Shown one piece after another: positions 1 to 8,873 of a stretch of DNA of 64,000 nucleotides. A program made the translations under genes and the position numbers. The notes under the pieces were generated by a model that was given only the letters and a program-made list of their open reading frames with translations, was not told the origin of the DNA and ran no database searches. The DNA is taken from the NCBI RefSeq assembly GCF_001857945.1, contig NZ_CP017770.1:496001-560000 (forward strand). The letters run 5' to 3'. Every line of letters starts with the position of its first letter. Position 1 is the first letter of the stretch. Origin of the DNA: Paenibacillus crassostreae (GTDB taxonomy: Bacteria; Bacillota; Bacilli; Paenibacillales; Paenibacillaceae).

Positions 1-561
1 TTATAAAACTCTCAATAAATTTGGTAATACCTGCGAAACAATCTTCAGTGGTTCACTTGTTTGTTGAGTTAAACAAAGCATAATACTACCTTCAATAGCT
101 GCCGTCATCATTAAAGCAATTGAACGAGCTGTCTCTTCCGAAAAACCATCCGTTACTAATTTGTTCGAAAAAATACCTTCAATTTTTGTGAAAGATAGAG
201 CGCAGGCATATCTAACGGGTTCACTTAATGATCCTATTTCACTAACGATGCTACTAAATGTATAACCAGTAATCATCCCATCTCGTTCAAATTGTTCGAT
301 CAATTTCTTAATCATTGCTTGTGTAGCTGTAACAGTAGATGGATAATGTTGAAAAATCTCTTCCATATCTGTTGTAATTGCTTCATTTAATGAATGAAGA
401 CAAGCGATAAGCAATTCTTCTTTCCCATTTGGAAAGTGGTGATAAAGCGAACCTTTTGACAAGTTACATGCTTTCAAAATTTCGTTTAATCCTACACCCA
501 AATATCCTTTTTTCTGAAAAAGAGCTGTCGAGATGTTGATGATCAGCGATTTTGAATCCAT
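1..561 (-). CDS. TetR-family repressor, LmrA/QdoR-like
   Basis: A 186-residue TetR/AcrR-type DNA-binding repressor. The helix-turn-helix occupies about residues 1-50, with the recognition region LSKGSLYHHF; the remainder is the all-helical ligand domain. Overall it resembles the LmrA/YxaF (QdoR) group, which in Bacillus controls drug or flavonoid-response genes; that group assignment is inference. The ATG at 561 follows a GGAGG site at 571-577, and a dyad lies just upstream at 581-598, so autoregulation is likely. The TAA is at the window edge, so any co-transcribed target lies outside. The inducer cannot be told from the sequence. Confidence 0.88.
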   Translation of the reverse strand: MDSKSLIINISTALFQKKGYLGVGLNEILKACNLSKGSLYHHFPNGKEELLIACLHSLNEAITTDMEEIFQHYPSTVTATQAMIKKLIEQFERDGMITGYTFSSIVSEIGSLSEPVRYACALSFTKIEGIFSNKLVTDGFSEETARSIALMMTAAIEGSIMLCLTQQTSEPLKIVSQVLPNLLRVL

Positions 562-580
562 TTCCTAGTACCTCCTCCAT

Positions 581-598
581 ACAAACCGGTAGGTCTGT
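581..598. promoter_or_regulatory. Candidate TetR operator
   Basis: The sequence ACAAACCGGTAGGTCTGT is a 7+7 inverted repeat with one mismatch around a 4-bp centre, 20 bp upstream of the TetR start and next to its ribosome binding site. Size and position fit an autoregulatory TetR operator. Binding is inferred. Confidence 0.55.
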
Positions 599-735
599 TA
601 ATATAACATAATTTTTTAATAATGGCAATTCTCACAAAGTGGAACGCCAATAAATAACCTCAATATTTCTATATCCTTCACACCAAAATCTTACCTATTA
701 CATATTGATAAATGATATCTATTTAATAAAGGAGA

Positions 736-855
736 ATGCGAATTTTAGTTTATGAAATATTCATTGTGACAACCAACAACAGGTTGTTTGAAGTAGAGTT
801 AGCAGCAAAAACTGGAAGAATCTTAAAAATCGAAGAAGAAAATGAGGATGATTAA
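736..855 (+). pseudogene. PepSY-domain C-terminal remnant
   Basis: A 39-codon frame from ATG 736 to TAA 855. Its core FEVELAAKTGRILKIE matches the end of a PepSY domain, where the pattern (Y/F)EVE-DAKTGKVLKVE is typical. PepSY proteins normally carry a signal peptide and one or more full domains of about 60-65 residues; here only the last half-domain is left, with no signal peptide. GGAG (731-734) is only one base from the ATG, too close for good initiation. It is best read as a relic of a deleted gene. Confidence 0.6.
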
Positions 856-926
856 TGAGAAATACCGTTCCTAAAGTAATCACTTTTTAATACTATATCT
901 TATCTAGTAAAGGAAGGTGATAAGTT

Positions 927-1367
927 ATGAGTGTTAGTCCACAGTGTAGACAGTTTGCAGAAATATTTGGTGGTGAAGCACAAGTCATTAATGGGGTATG
1001 TGTAGCAACAAAGTTAAGAACAAATATTAGGGTGAATATATTGAATAGACGTTCAAAAGGTCTTTTCACAATCCCCTTCGGCATTTCGTACGAAAGCGTA
1101 AGTGCTGATGGTAGAGCATTATGTTTAGGAGAAACAGTTATACTCACTAGTGAAATAAACCCATTTATATCTAGGCTCCGTAGAGCTGGTATAAAAGTAA
1201 CATCTCTTCATAACCATTGGTTATTTACAAATCCAAACATATGGTATATCCATTGGGAGGCTATTCAACGTCCATTAGTATTTGCTAGGAATGTGCGGAA
1301 TGCCTCTAGTGTTTTGACGACCCAACCCGTTGGTCCAATTGCTTGTAGAACTACTAGAAAAAAGTAA
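927..1367 (+). CDS. DUF1259 (LppY/LpqO-type) protein
   Basis: A 146-residue soluble protein with the DUF1259 signature: RTNIRVNILNRRS near residues 31-43, GRALCLGETVIL near 62-73, then NPFISRLRRAGI and an HNHW motif at 95-98. No biochemical role is established for this domain. Some relatives are lipoproteins with two copies; this is the single-domain form without signal peptide seen in bacilli. The ATG follows AAGGAAGGTGAT with good spacing. It stands alone on the plus strand and ends in a strong bidirectional terminator. Confidence 0.85.
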   Translation: MSVSPQCRQFAEIFGGEAQVINGVCVATKLRTNIRVNILNRRSKGLFTIPFGISYESVSADGRALCLGETVILTSEINPFISRLRRAGIKVTSLHNHWLFTNPNIWYIHWEAIQRPLVFARNVRNASSVLTTQPVGPIACRTTRKK

Positions 1368-1400
1368 GAAGTTAATGTTAACTTAACATCGTATATGAGA

Positions 1401-1436
1401 ATAAGGCTGCCGAGAAATCGACAGCCTTATTTCTTT
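1401..1436. terminator. Bidirectional rho-independent terminator
   Basis: ATAAGGCTG (1401-1409) pairs with CAGCCTTAT (1422-1430), extended by CGA/TCG around a GAAA loop and followed by TTTCTTT. It separates the convergent DUF1259 gene and the small minus-strand gene. Confidence 0.85.
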
Positions 1437-1626
1437 ATACTTCTCGTTCATTGTATTCAACAATCTCGTCTAACGAGGTATGTGCATCCCGTTGGTCCTC
1501 TTTTTCAATTTCACGGTCCACTTCACTTCCGCCTTGAATAGCATTTGTCGCATTTACTTGTTGCTGCAATTGTTCTTCAATTTGACCGATCCCATGTGCC
1601 TCTTGATGATTTCTGCTTGTTGGCAT
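1435..1626 (-). CDS. Small hydrophilic protein, unknown
   Basis: A 63-residue Gln/Glu-rich protein without signal peptide or membrane segment, beginning MPTSRNHQEAH and ending in the acidic tail DEIVEYNEREV. An upstream TTG at 1641 keeps the frame open, but ATG 1626 is preferred because GGGGGTGAT lies 4 bases before it. Composition and size recall small hydrophilic spore-associated proteins of bacilli; this is only a resemblance. The stop overlaps the terminator tail. Confidence 0.55.
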   Translation of the reverse strand: MPTSRNHQEAHGIGQIEEQLQQQVNATNAIQGGSEVDREIEKEDQRDAHTSLDEIVEYNEREV

Positions 1627-1686
1627 AGTTATCACCCCCAATATTGTTCACAACCGAATGTCCATCATACAAAGTATGTCCCAATA

Positions 1687-2274
1687 TTAACTTTTATAAT
1701 TATTGATTTTCAAATGTGCCTGGAACAATTCACTAACCACTGGCAATTCATCTTTTGGCGACCATTTATCAATGTTCCATATCCCTGCTTGATTAAAGGC
1801 TCTTGGGCAATGAATAAAACACTCTTCCACTTCAATAATTACAGCTATCCCAGTAGTTTTCTTTTCCCATTGCATATCATTGATAAATTCTTTATTACGA
1901 GTAAGTATAGCACGTCCATTGATACGAAGAACCTCCTCCAAAGGTGGAATAAGAAAAATCATCCCTACCTGTGGATTCTCGAGCATATTCAACATTGAAT
2001 CGATACGCCGATTACCTGGTCGATCCGCGAAAACAATTCTATTGTTATCTAAAACTTTAACGAACCCTGCACGATCTCCTCGCGGTGAGACATCTGTCCT
2101 ACCGTCCGTACCCGAAGTTGCTAGAAAAAAAAGTGGGGATTTGGCAATAAAATTCTCAATATGTGAATCAATTTGTGTGACGACTTTCTTAATTACAGCT
2201 TCATGAGGTGCTCCTATCATCTCCCTTAATTCTTCAGCAGATCTGATGATATCGTCATTCCATGGATTGTTCAT
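1687..2274 (-). CDS. Pyridoxamine-phosphate-oxidase-family flavoprotein
   Basis: A 195-residue FMN-binding split-barrel protein of the PPOX class (MSMEG_1061-like). The core reads SPLFFLATSGTDGRTDVSPRGD near residues 44-65, then FADRPGNRR and a second barrel strand RINGRAIL. In this family the first stretch builds the flavin pocket. Substrates of such stand-alone members are mostly unknown (redox of small molecules or F420/FMN-dependent reductions). GAGAGGAT precedes the ATG. It lies 33 bp downstream of the ABC exporter genes on the same strand and may share their transcript. Confidence 0.85.
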   Translation of the reverse strand: MNNPWNDDIIRSAEELREMIGAPHEAVIKKVVTQIDSHIENFIAKSPLFFLATSGTDGRTDVSPRGDRAGFVKVLDNNRIVFADRPGNRRIDSMLNMLENPQVGMIFLIPPLEEVLRINGRAILTRNKEFINDMQWEKKTTGIAVIIEVEECFIHCPRAFNQAGIWNIDKWSPKDELPVVSELFQAHLKINNYKS

Positions 2275-2307
2275 TAGTATATCCTCTCGTAGGTCGAAAT
2301 TAGTTGA

Positions 2308-3162
2308 TCATTTGTTTTTGCGTGACATATTCAATACGGCCAGTCCGAAGCAGATAACTGTTGTTATGATTAGAATAAGTATACTAATCCAAACACTTAC
2401 CTCAGTATCACCAAAGTAATAGGTTACACCCATCAATTTCTCGAATTCGATCAAAGTCTCAGCAGGTGCTCCAGCAAAAGCTTTCGAAAGAGGTACATCC
2501 ATAATAACCTGTCTAAAAATAGAGACTGCATGTGATACAGGGAATACTTTGATCACCAACTGGACCGCATCCGGTAAAGCACCGATGGGAACGTATATCC
2601 CAGTCAAAAATCCAATCAATGTACCGATTACCGTACTCGCTGTAGCAAATGCATTATTACTTTTAAAGAAAGAAACTACAAAAAACATGATAGTTGTGTT
2701 CACAAAAGTACAACCTAAAATAAGTGCAACAACCTTAGCGAACGCCACTACAGACAGTAATTTCCCTCCGCTTGACACGATATATAGTTCTACTAATATA
2801 AGTGCTACAAAACTCATGATGCAGCCGATCACAAACGCACTAATCATATATCCACCAGCAATGCTACTTCTACTTATCGGAGCGGAATTGAAATCCTTAT
2901 AAATTTTCTTTTCCCGATCACTGACCAATGCACCAAATGCACCCATTGTTGTTGTAACCGATGTCACAGCTAGTAGCCCTGCCATTATCCATCTGTCCAT
3001 AAGAAAGCGAATATTATCGATATCCGGATAGTTACTCGCCCACACATCACCCAGAAACAAAGCGTAAAGACCAATAATTATGAACACAGCAAGAAGCGAG
3101 AAGAAGACAGCATTTTTATCCCTGAAAAAGAGGAGTAGATTTCGTCTAGCAAATCCAATCAT
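2308..3162 (-). CDS. ABC-2 type exporter permease (DrrB-like)
   Basis: A 284-residue integral membrane protein with six predicted hydrophobic segments, beginning near residues 14-35 and ending near 257-276, and a long extracytoplasmic loop before the last span. This is the ABC-2/DrrB topology used for export of drugs, antibiotics or lipids. Its ATG overlaps the TGA of the ATPase gene (ATGA), a sign of translational coupling. It has AAAGGAG as ribosome binding site. Substrate unknown. Confidence 0.87.
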   Translation of the reverse strand: MIGFARRNLLLFFRDKNAVFFSLLAVFIIIGLYALFLGDVWASNYPDIDNIRFLMDRWIMAGLLAVTSVTTTMGAFGALVSDREKKIYKDFNSAPISRSSIAGGYMISAFVIGCIMSFVALILVELYIVSSGGKLLSVVAFAKVVALILGCTFVNTTIMFFVVSFFKSNNAFATASTVIGTLIGFLTGIYVPIGALPDAVQLVIKVFPVSHAVSIFRQVIMDVPLSKAFAGAPAETLIEFEKLMGVTYYFGDTEVSVWISILILIITTVICFGLAVLNMSRKNK

Positions 3163-4073
3163 TGTCTAATCTCCTTTCCTGTTATACCAATAAACGCATC
3201 ATCCATCGTCCCATTTAAGACTTCAAAGCCTTTGATATACGGTTTACATTGTTCCAGGATCGGTAGAGCATCCAATGTTGATGAAATTTTAATAGATATT
3301 TTATCGACATTTCGGGTGAAATCAATTTGTGCTTCCATCAGGAACTCATCTAACTTTTCGATATCCTCCGGGAATAGATTTAATTGATCGCTAGCATAGG
3401 TGTTTTTTAATTCGGTTGGCGTTCCTCTTGCCGCAATATTACCATTGTCGATCACGACAACATAATCTGCATCTGCTGCTTCCTCCATATAATGTGTAGT
3501 AAGAAATACAGTCATGTTATTTTCCTTTTGTAGCTTTTTAATGATCTCCCACACATTTTTTCTGGTTTGCGGATCAAGACCTGTTGTAGGTTCATCTAAA
3601 ATTAGAATCTTAGGTGTATGAACTAGTGCCCGCGCTATATCAGCACGTCTACGTTGACCGCCCGATAACTTCCCATAAGGACGATTCATGAACTCAGTTA
3701 CACCTGCAGCCTCAGCTGCTTTTTGCACCGATTGCGCTAGTTCATTACCTTTTGCGCCATAAAATCCACCTCTAATTCTCATGTTTTCTTCCACGGTTAG
3801 CAACGCATCTAAAAGCCCGTCTTGAAACACCGCACCAATGATGGAGCGAATCTTATCATCTTCTTTACCTAATTGGTAGCCATCTATCGAAATCATACCT
3901 GAGTCCTGTTGTAAAAAGGTACAAATAATATCAATCGTCGTTGACTTCCCCGCCCCATTCGGCCCAAGAAAAGCGAACATCTTCCCCTTCTCCACGTAAA
4001 AACTGATATCCTTGACGGCCTGCACTTTACCATAGGATTTGCTTAGATTAGTAACTTCAATAATAGGATCCAT
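3159..4073 (-). CDS. ABC exporter ATPase (DrrA-like)
   Basis: A 304-residue ATP-binding subunit. Walker A GPNGAGKST is at residues 37-45, the signature LSGGQRRRADIARAL near 133-147, and Walker B ILILDEPTTGLD near 153-164, followed by the switch histidine in LTTHYMEEAADAD. About 80 residues after the nucleotide-binding domain form the extension usual in DrrA/NatA-type drug exporters. It pairs with the overlapping permease. The TetR gene at the window start could be a regulator, but distance makes this speculative. Confidence 0.9.
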   Translation of the reverse strand: MDPIIEVTNLSKSYGKVQAVKDISFYVEKGKMFAFLGPNGAGKSTTIDIICTFLQQDSGMISIDGYQLGKEDDKIRSIIGAVFQDGLLDALLTVEENMRIRGGFYGAKGNELAQSVQKAAEAAGVTEFMNRPYGKLSGGQRRRADIARALVHTPKILILDEPTTGLDPQTRKNVWEIIKKLQKENNMTVFLTTHYMEEAADADYVVVIDNGNIAARGTPTELKNTYASDQLNLFPEDIEKLDEFLMEAQIDFTRNVDKISIKISSTLDALPILEQCKPYIKGFEVLNGTMDDAFIGITGKEIRQ

Positions 4074-4185
4074 CCCAATTTCTACCTCGCCTTCGAAATA
4101 ATATCTTTTCTAGACACATTGCAGATTCAAGTTCAACTTATCTTATTTAGTGTTCACTTCAAGAGTTTCATTAAAGTATATACTA

Positions 4186-4518
4186 TCAGATATTAAAATG
4201 TAATCTATTACCTAATAGATTAATAAAGAAGCTAGCAGGGCCATGGATCAGGTGATTAATCCATCGACATTCTGCTAACTTCATTTCATTACTTCTTATT
4301 ATTGATACACCTATAACCATCTTCTCTATTTGTTCAAAATCGTTGCGCTTAGGCTGTAGGTTAGGCTGTACTACAGCTAATTTTGCATCAATATTATATT
4401 TCTCTGCAGCTTCCGAAATGCTTGTAGGAATGATAGTAACTAGCCTGCCACCTTCTCTTAAAACCTTATAGCTCTTCTCTTGAACGTCACCACCTAAAGA
4501 ATCAAGAACAAGATCCAC
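4186..4518 (-). pseudogene. Zinc-type alcohol dehydrogenase C-terminal remnant
   Basis: The frame begins VDLVLDSLGGDVQEKSYKVL and continues with LREGGRLVTIIPT, matching the end of the Rossmann domain of NADP-dependent MDR oxidoreductases. The expected tail (roughly GKIKPVVE...LSEAAKAH...GKIVL) is replaced by unrelated residues ending in RLHFNI. The N-terminal 200 or more residues are missing: an intact MDR protein needs 310-340 residues and this frame has 110. It lies just downstream of an intact MDR gene but is not a piece of it, since that gene has its own complete C-terminus. Confidence 0.75.
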
Positions 4519-4592
4519 AATGTTTCAAATTTGTGCATCCGAAACCCTTTTCATGACTTATGGGATACCCATTGCAAGTTTCTAATATCATG

Positions 4593-5501
4593 TTACACCG
4601 TAATGACTACATTTCCTTTTTTGTGCCCTTTTTCAACATATCTGTGAGCTTCAGGAATTTGAGCTAGTGAATAGCGTTTATCGATGACCGATTTTATTTT
4701 GTTCGCCTCCATAAGCTCTTTCAGGAAAATCAAATCTTCCGTACGTACCTTTGCCATTCCTTGCCCATCCACTGTCACATAGGATCCGTTCGGAGTGAGT
4801 GCTTTCTGGCAATTTGACTTTGAGTTTTTCCCAACGGCATCAAAGATGATATCATAATGCTCACCGTTCTTCGTAAAATCCTCTTTCGTGTAATCCATGA
4901 CCTTATCGGCTCCCAGAGATTTCACCAATTCAAAATTTGCGGTGCTACATACCGCGGTAACCTCCGCCCCATAATACTTGGCAAGTTGTATAGCGGAAGT
5001 CCCCACTGCTCCCGAAGCTCCATAGATAAGTACCTTATGTCCTTTACGGATCTTTGCTTTTCTAAAAAAATATAAGGCTGAGGTTCCTCCAAAAAGAACT
5101 GTAGCTGCTTCCTCATAGCTCGCATTGGTTGGTTTTATGGCTACCAACCCATTTTCAGGCATACATGTGAACTCAGCATGAGCACCAAGTCTCATCCCTG
5201 TTAATGAAAAAACTTGGTCACCTTTCTTATATCGTGTTACATCCTTGCCAATCGCTTCGATTTCTCCAGCTAACTCCGTGCCGAGTATAGGCTTTCTTGG
5301 TTTTCTGAAGCCTAATACAATTCGCATAGGAATCCATAACATGAGAGGACTTTTGAATCCTCGAATTCTTAAGTCCCCTGATGATACTGATGTCGCGTGA
5401 ACTTTTATCAGTATTTCATTTTCCTTAGGGGTGGGCTTATCTACCTCTTGGAGCTCTAGAACATCGGGTGAACCGTATTTTGTGCATACCATTGCTTTCA
5501 T
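4593..5501 (-). CDS. NAD(P)-dependent MDR alcohol dehydrogenase/quinone reductase
   Basis: A 302-residue medium-chain dehydrogenase. The GroES-like domain covers about residues 1-120 ([23 protein letters not shown]), and the Rossmann domain has [29 protein letters not shown]. The fold ends with the usual [12 protein letters not shown]. Structural-zinc cysteines are absent, as in quinone-oxidoreductase and NAD(P)-dependent alcohol dehydrogenase-like members. ATG 5501 is chosen over an upstream TTG (5522) because TTGGAGGAAG sits at the right distance. No partner gene is evident; the substrate is unknown. Confidence 0.87.
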   Translation of the reverse strand: MKAMVCTKYGSPDVLELQEVDKPTPKENEILIKVHATSVSSGDLRIRGFKSPLMLWIPMRIVLGFRKPRKPILGTELAGEIEAIGKDVTRYKKGDQVFSLTGMRLGAHAEFTCMPENGLVAIKPTNASYEEAATVLFGGTSALYFFRKAKIRKGHKVLIYGASGAVGTSAIQLAKYYGAEVTAVCSTANFELVKSLGADKVMDYTKEDFTKNGEHYDIIFDAVGKNSKSNCQKALTPNGSYVTVDGQGMAKVRTEDLIFLKELMEANKIKSVIDKRYSLAQIPEAHRYVEKGHKKGNVVITV

Positions 5502-5576
5502 AGACTTCCTCCAATACCTCAAGTTTGCTAATAATATACCTGTATAAGATATAAAAATATAGATACTAAAGTATTG

Positions 5577-6179
5577 TTAATCACTACCTACCTTATAAAT
5601 ACTGTCACACAATCGATTCAACAGGCTAGTCTCATGGCTAACGATAATCACACCAATGTCTCTGCTCTTGCAGATGCGGATAAATGCATTCCAAATTTTC
5701 GCCTGTGTAATTGCATCTAGCATGGTCGTCATCTCGTCGGCGATTACATATTTCGTATCTGGATTCAGAGCGCGTACAATACAAAAACGCTGTTTCTCAC
5801 CACCGGACAGCTCAACAGGCCAACGGTCCATCCATTCCTTCTTTATTTCAAAAGCATCTAGAATATCTTGTGAAGGCGTATAGGATTCGGTCAGAACGTC
5901 GTGCATACGCCACTTTGGATTAATGGCTTTTTCCGGGTGCTGATAAATAAGTTGAACCGGGTTAAAAGTATGTCGCACCTGAGTATGGTGATCTAACGAT
6001 ACACGCCCTATGCGAGGGGAAATGTATCCGGCCAGAATTCGAGACAGTGTCGTTTTTCCGCAACCACTATAGCCCGATAACCCCAGCACCTCACCTGGAG
6101 CGATAGAAATGTTGATATCCTTAATAATCCAGTTATTTTGATGATAATAGTGGCTCAGGTTCTCTCCAATCAGGGACAT
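5577..6179 (-). CDS. Nickel/peptide-type ABC importer ATPase (DppF/NikE position)
   Basis: A short 200-residue ABC ATPase, last gene of the importer operon. Walker A GYSGCGKTT lies near residues 36-44, the Q-loop in LIYQHPEKAINPKWRM, signature LSGGEKQRFCIVRAL near 123-137, and the Walker B region YVIADEMTTMLD. The D-loop reads MTTMLD rather than the usual PTSALD. It lacks the roughly 70-residue C-terminal oligopeptide/nickel domain of DppF and NikE, like the compact second ATPases of some metal or metallophore importers. It overlaps the preceding ATPase gene by 47 bp. Confidence 0.87.
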   Translation of the reverse strand: MSLIGENLSHYYHQNNWIIKDINISIAPGEVLGLSGYSGCGKTTLSRILAGYISPRIGRVSLDHHTQVRHTFNPVQLIYQHPEKAINPKWRMHDVLTESYTPSQDILDAFEIKKEWMDRWPVELSGGEKQRFCIVRALNPDTKYVIADEMTTMLDAITQAKIWNAFIRICKSRDIGVIIVSHETSLLNRLCDSIYKVGSD

Positions 6180-6999
6180 GGGTTACAGTCTCCTCCTCTT
6201 TATATTCCATATCGAAATCATTCTGCGGTAAAGCACGCCACAACCTTTTTGTATAATCATTTGTCAGACGTTCACCATTTCCTTCAAAAGCCGTAGCCTC
6301 TGAAATTTCCAATGTAGCTCCATCCTTGATGACAGCCACTCGATCTGCGATTTGGAGTGCTGACATCATATCGTGAGTAATTAACATGACTCCAGCACCC
6401 TCTTGGGCAAATTGCTTAAGTTGCTTCAAAATCTCAGCTAACGCCTGTGGATGAATTCCGGGTGTCGGCTCATCAGCAATGACAAGCTTGACACCCTCTC
6501 GGACGCTTGTTGCAAACAACACCCTGCGAAGCATCCCCCCAGACAACTCATACGGAAACAACCTTCCATCACTCTTCTTTAGATCGTATTGTGCAAATAG
6601 ATTTTCCTGTTGTCTCCGCGCAGTCTTCTTATCCAACCCAATCTGTACCTGCCGGTCCACACGCATGAGGGGGTCAAGATAATTAACGGACTGTGGAATA
6701 AAGGAAATTTCTCGTCCTCGAAGCAGTTCTTTTCTCTTCGTTGTTAATTCTTCTCCTTGGTAAACAATACTTCCGCTGCAGATGGCATTGCTGGGTAGGA
6801 TTCCCAACACGGCGTGCGCCAATAAACTTTTACCCGAGCCACTAGCTCCTACTACAGCTACAATTTCCCCTTCATTAATATCCACATGCATATCAGCGAT
6901 CGGTCGGATTATACGTTGTTGTATTCCTTTAACATATTGCGAGAAGCCAATGGACAGGTTGTTCACTTGCAATAATGGCTTTGTCTGTTTCATATTCAT
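6133..6999 (-). CDS. Nickel/peptide-type ABC importer ATPase (DppD/NikD position)
   Basis: A 288-residue ATPase with Walker A GASGSGKSLL near residues 53-62, signature LSGGMLRRVLFAT, and Walker B LVIADEPTPGIHP followed by LITHDMMSAL. It carries a C-terminal extension of about 60 residues. With the smaller ATPase it would form the heterodimeric motor typical of Dpp/Opp/Nik/Cnt importers. The gene is 12 bp downstream of the second permease and overlaps the next ATPase, so the operon is tightly packed. Confidence 0.9.
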   Translation of the reverse strand: MNMKQTKPLLQVNNLSIGFSQYVKGIQQRIIRPIADMHVDINEGEIVAVVGASGSGKSLLAHAVLGILPSNAICSGSIVYQGEELTTKRKELLRGREISFIPQSVNYLDPLMRVDRQVQIGLDKKTARRQQENLFAQYDLKKSDGRLFPYELSGGMLRRVLFATSVREGVKLVIADEPTPGIHPQALAEILKQLKQFAQEGAGVMLITHDMMSALQIADRVAVIKDGATLEISEATAFEGNGERLTNDYTKRLWRALPQNDFDMEYKEEETVTHVPDWREPEPLLSSK

Positions 7000-7011
7000 T
7001 GTGTGTCCCCC

Positions 7012-7884
7012 TTAATCATTCGAGCTAGCAGGTTCCATCAAGATACGAAGCTGCTCACCAATACTGTCGAAACTTTTGATCGTTATGACTAACAGCAATC
7101 CCGGAAACACGACCAACCACCATTTCCCGGTAGAAATATGGTTCATCGCTTCGGATAATATAATACCGATAGCCGGAGTTTGTGGAGAAAGTCCAAATCC
7201 CAAAAAAGTCAATGCTGCTTCATGCAAGATCACATGGGGAAACATCAGTAGAAAACCAATCATAATTTGAGGAAATATGGACGGTAGGATATGTTTTCTT
7301 GCGATATACCACGCAGATTTCCCATAGCTTTTCGATAATTGGATATATTCAGCACTCTTGATTTGAAGCACCTCAGAGCGAACCACCCTCGCTAGCGCCG
7401 TCCAATGAGTTAGACAAACTCCAAGGATAATGCCATGCACCCCTCCACCTACGATGAAACAGATCAGAACCATAAAAACAAGATGGGGCATACCGATGAA
7501 CAAATCTATCATCCAGGAGATAACGGCATCAATGGCTTTGCCAAAGATAGCTGCACAAATTCCCATCACGGTTGCGATAAGAACACTAATCACAGAGGCG
7601 AACACTCCTACTGCTAGTGACAGACGTAATCCCTTGATTGTCCGTGTGAACATATCCCGTCCGAGCCAGTCCGTACCGAATATATGTTCAAGACTTGGAG
7701 GGAGGTTTCTGCTCGTTACACTCAGACGAAGATTGTCATTACTCAACCAGAAACTAAGAATTAGAATGGTCATGAGAAGTCCGGAAGAAAACGCTATGAA
7801 CAGTAGCATTTTAGTTCGAACATTAACATTACGCTTTCGTTCAAAAAACCTTCGTATATTCAGCCCTTCTTGTATCCTCTGCAT
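7012..7884 (-). CDS. Nickel/peptide-type ABC importer permease (DppC/NikC-like)
   Basis: A 290-residue inner-membrane permease. A first transmembrane segment (about residues 27-47) precedes the HIFGTDWLGRDMFTR motif found in DppC/NikC/CntC permeases, then the BPD_transp_1 core of five spans with a coupling region near SAEYIQLSKSYGKSAWYIARKH. It forms the channel with the adjacent permease, ending one base before that gene's stop boundary. Substrate class (peptide, nickel or opine-metal chelate) cannot be settled from this subunit. Confidence 0.9.
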   Translation of the reverse strand: MQRIQEGLNIRRFFERKRNVNVRTKMLLFIAFSSGLLMTILILSFWLSNDNLRLSVTSRNLPPSLEHIFGTDWLGRDMFTRTIKGLRLSLAVGVFASVISVLIATVMGICAAIFGKAIDAVISWMIDLFIGMPHLVFMVLICFIVGGGVHGIILGVCLTHWTALARVVRSEVLQIKSAEYIQLSKSYGKSAWYIARKHILPSIFPQIMIGFLLMFPHVILHEAALTFLGFGLSPQTPAIGIILSEAMNHISTGKWWLVVFPGLLLVITIKSFDSIGEQLRILMEPASSND

Positions 7885-7885
7885 A

Positions 7886-8854
7886 TTAGACTACCCTCCT
7901 CATACGTGGATCGACAACCTTATTCAACAGATCGGCTATTAAATTCCCTGCGAAAACAAATAAGGAACTAATCAGAATAATTCCTACCATTAAAGGAAGG
8001 TCACCCTTTAACCCGGCATGGGTCAAGGTACTTCCGAGTCCTGGATAGGCAAACACTTGCTCAGCTAGCATGGACCCTCCGAATAGCTCCCCGAAGTAGG
8101 CAAATTGTAGGGACATAGCAGGAATAATAGAGTTCCGAAAGCCATGATTGATGAAAATCTGCCACTTGCTTTCCCCTCTTGCCATCGCAAAAATAATATA
8201 CTCCGTATTCAGAATATCGATCATCTTCTCCCGGGTATGCATGGCTACATTAGCAACCCCAAGAATACTTAATGTCAGAGCCGGTAGCACAAAATGATGA
8301 ACCCGGTCAATGAACCGTACTTCACTCTCCAGCACTCCAATAGGTACCGCTAACCCAACAGGAAACCATTGGAGCCATACGGCAAAAATAATGAGTAGAA
8401 TGAGTCCCATCCAGAAGATTGGAGTAGATACCAATGTGTAGCTGTACCATTTAATGATCGTATCCGTTAACTTCCCCCGCTTCATAGCGGCGGTCACCCC
8501 AAGAATGTATCCGATAACCCCTGATACAATCCATGCGGTACCCATTAAAGCAACGGAAGTTAAGAACCGACTTTGGATAATATCCATAACAGGGCTACGG
8601 AAGAGCTTTGAAGTTCCGAAGTCGCCGTGTAGCAACGCCCCTGCCCATGAAATATATTGTTCTACGGGGCTCTTATCCACTCCCCAGTATTCTTTGAATT
8701 TCTCAATCTGCTCAGGTGATGCCGAGCTATCCCCTCCGATATAAGCGTTAATCGGATCCATCGGTGATAGATGGATCAATGTAAAGGTCAGTATGGATAA
8801 TCCGAACAGCAGAGTCAGAGCGCGAATCAAACGAATTATTATTCTTTTTGTCAT
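7886..8854 (-). CDS. Nickel/peptide-type ABC importer permease (DppB/NikB-like)
   Basis: A 322-residue permease starting MTKRIIIRLIRALTLLFG. The frame stays open upstream to 8968, but those codons run inside the end of the binding-protein gene; ATG 8854 with GGGGGG (8861-8867) is the real start. Features include LSPMDPINAY after the first span and the coupling motif TEYIIFAMARGESKWQIFINHG. It pairs with the NikC-like permease, one base apart. It lies 19 bp after the binding-protein stop. Confidence 0.9.
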   Translation of the reverse strand: MTKRIIIRLIRALTLLFGLSILTFTLIHLSPMDPINAYIGGDSSASPEQIEKFKEYWGVDKSPVEQYISWAGALLHGDFGTSKLFRSPVMDIIQSRFLTSVALMGTAWIVSGVIGYILGVTAAMKRGKLTDTIIKWYSYTLVSTPIFWMGLILLIIFAVWLQWFPVGLAVPIGVLESEVRFIDRVHHFVLPALTLSILGVANVAMHTREKMIDILNTEYIIFAMARGESKWQIFINHGFRNSIIPAMSLQFAYFGELFGGSMLAEQVFAYPGLGSTLTHAGLKGDLPLMVGIILISSLFVFAGNLIADLLNKVVDPRMRRVV

Positions 8855-8873
8855 AAAAAATCCCCCCGATGGA

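Noticed and set aside
893-1147. 84-codon minus-strand frame over the DUF1259 gene
   Set aside because: It is antisense to a clear family gene and has no ribosome binding site.
1480-1998. 172-codon plus-strand frame
   Set aside because: It lies antisense to the small hydrophilic protein and the PPOX gene; composition is noise-like and there is no start signal.
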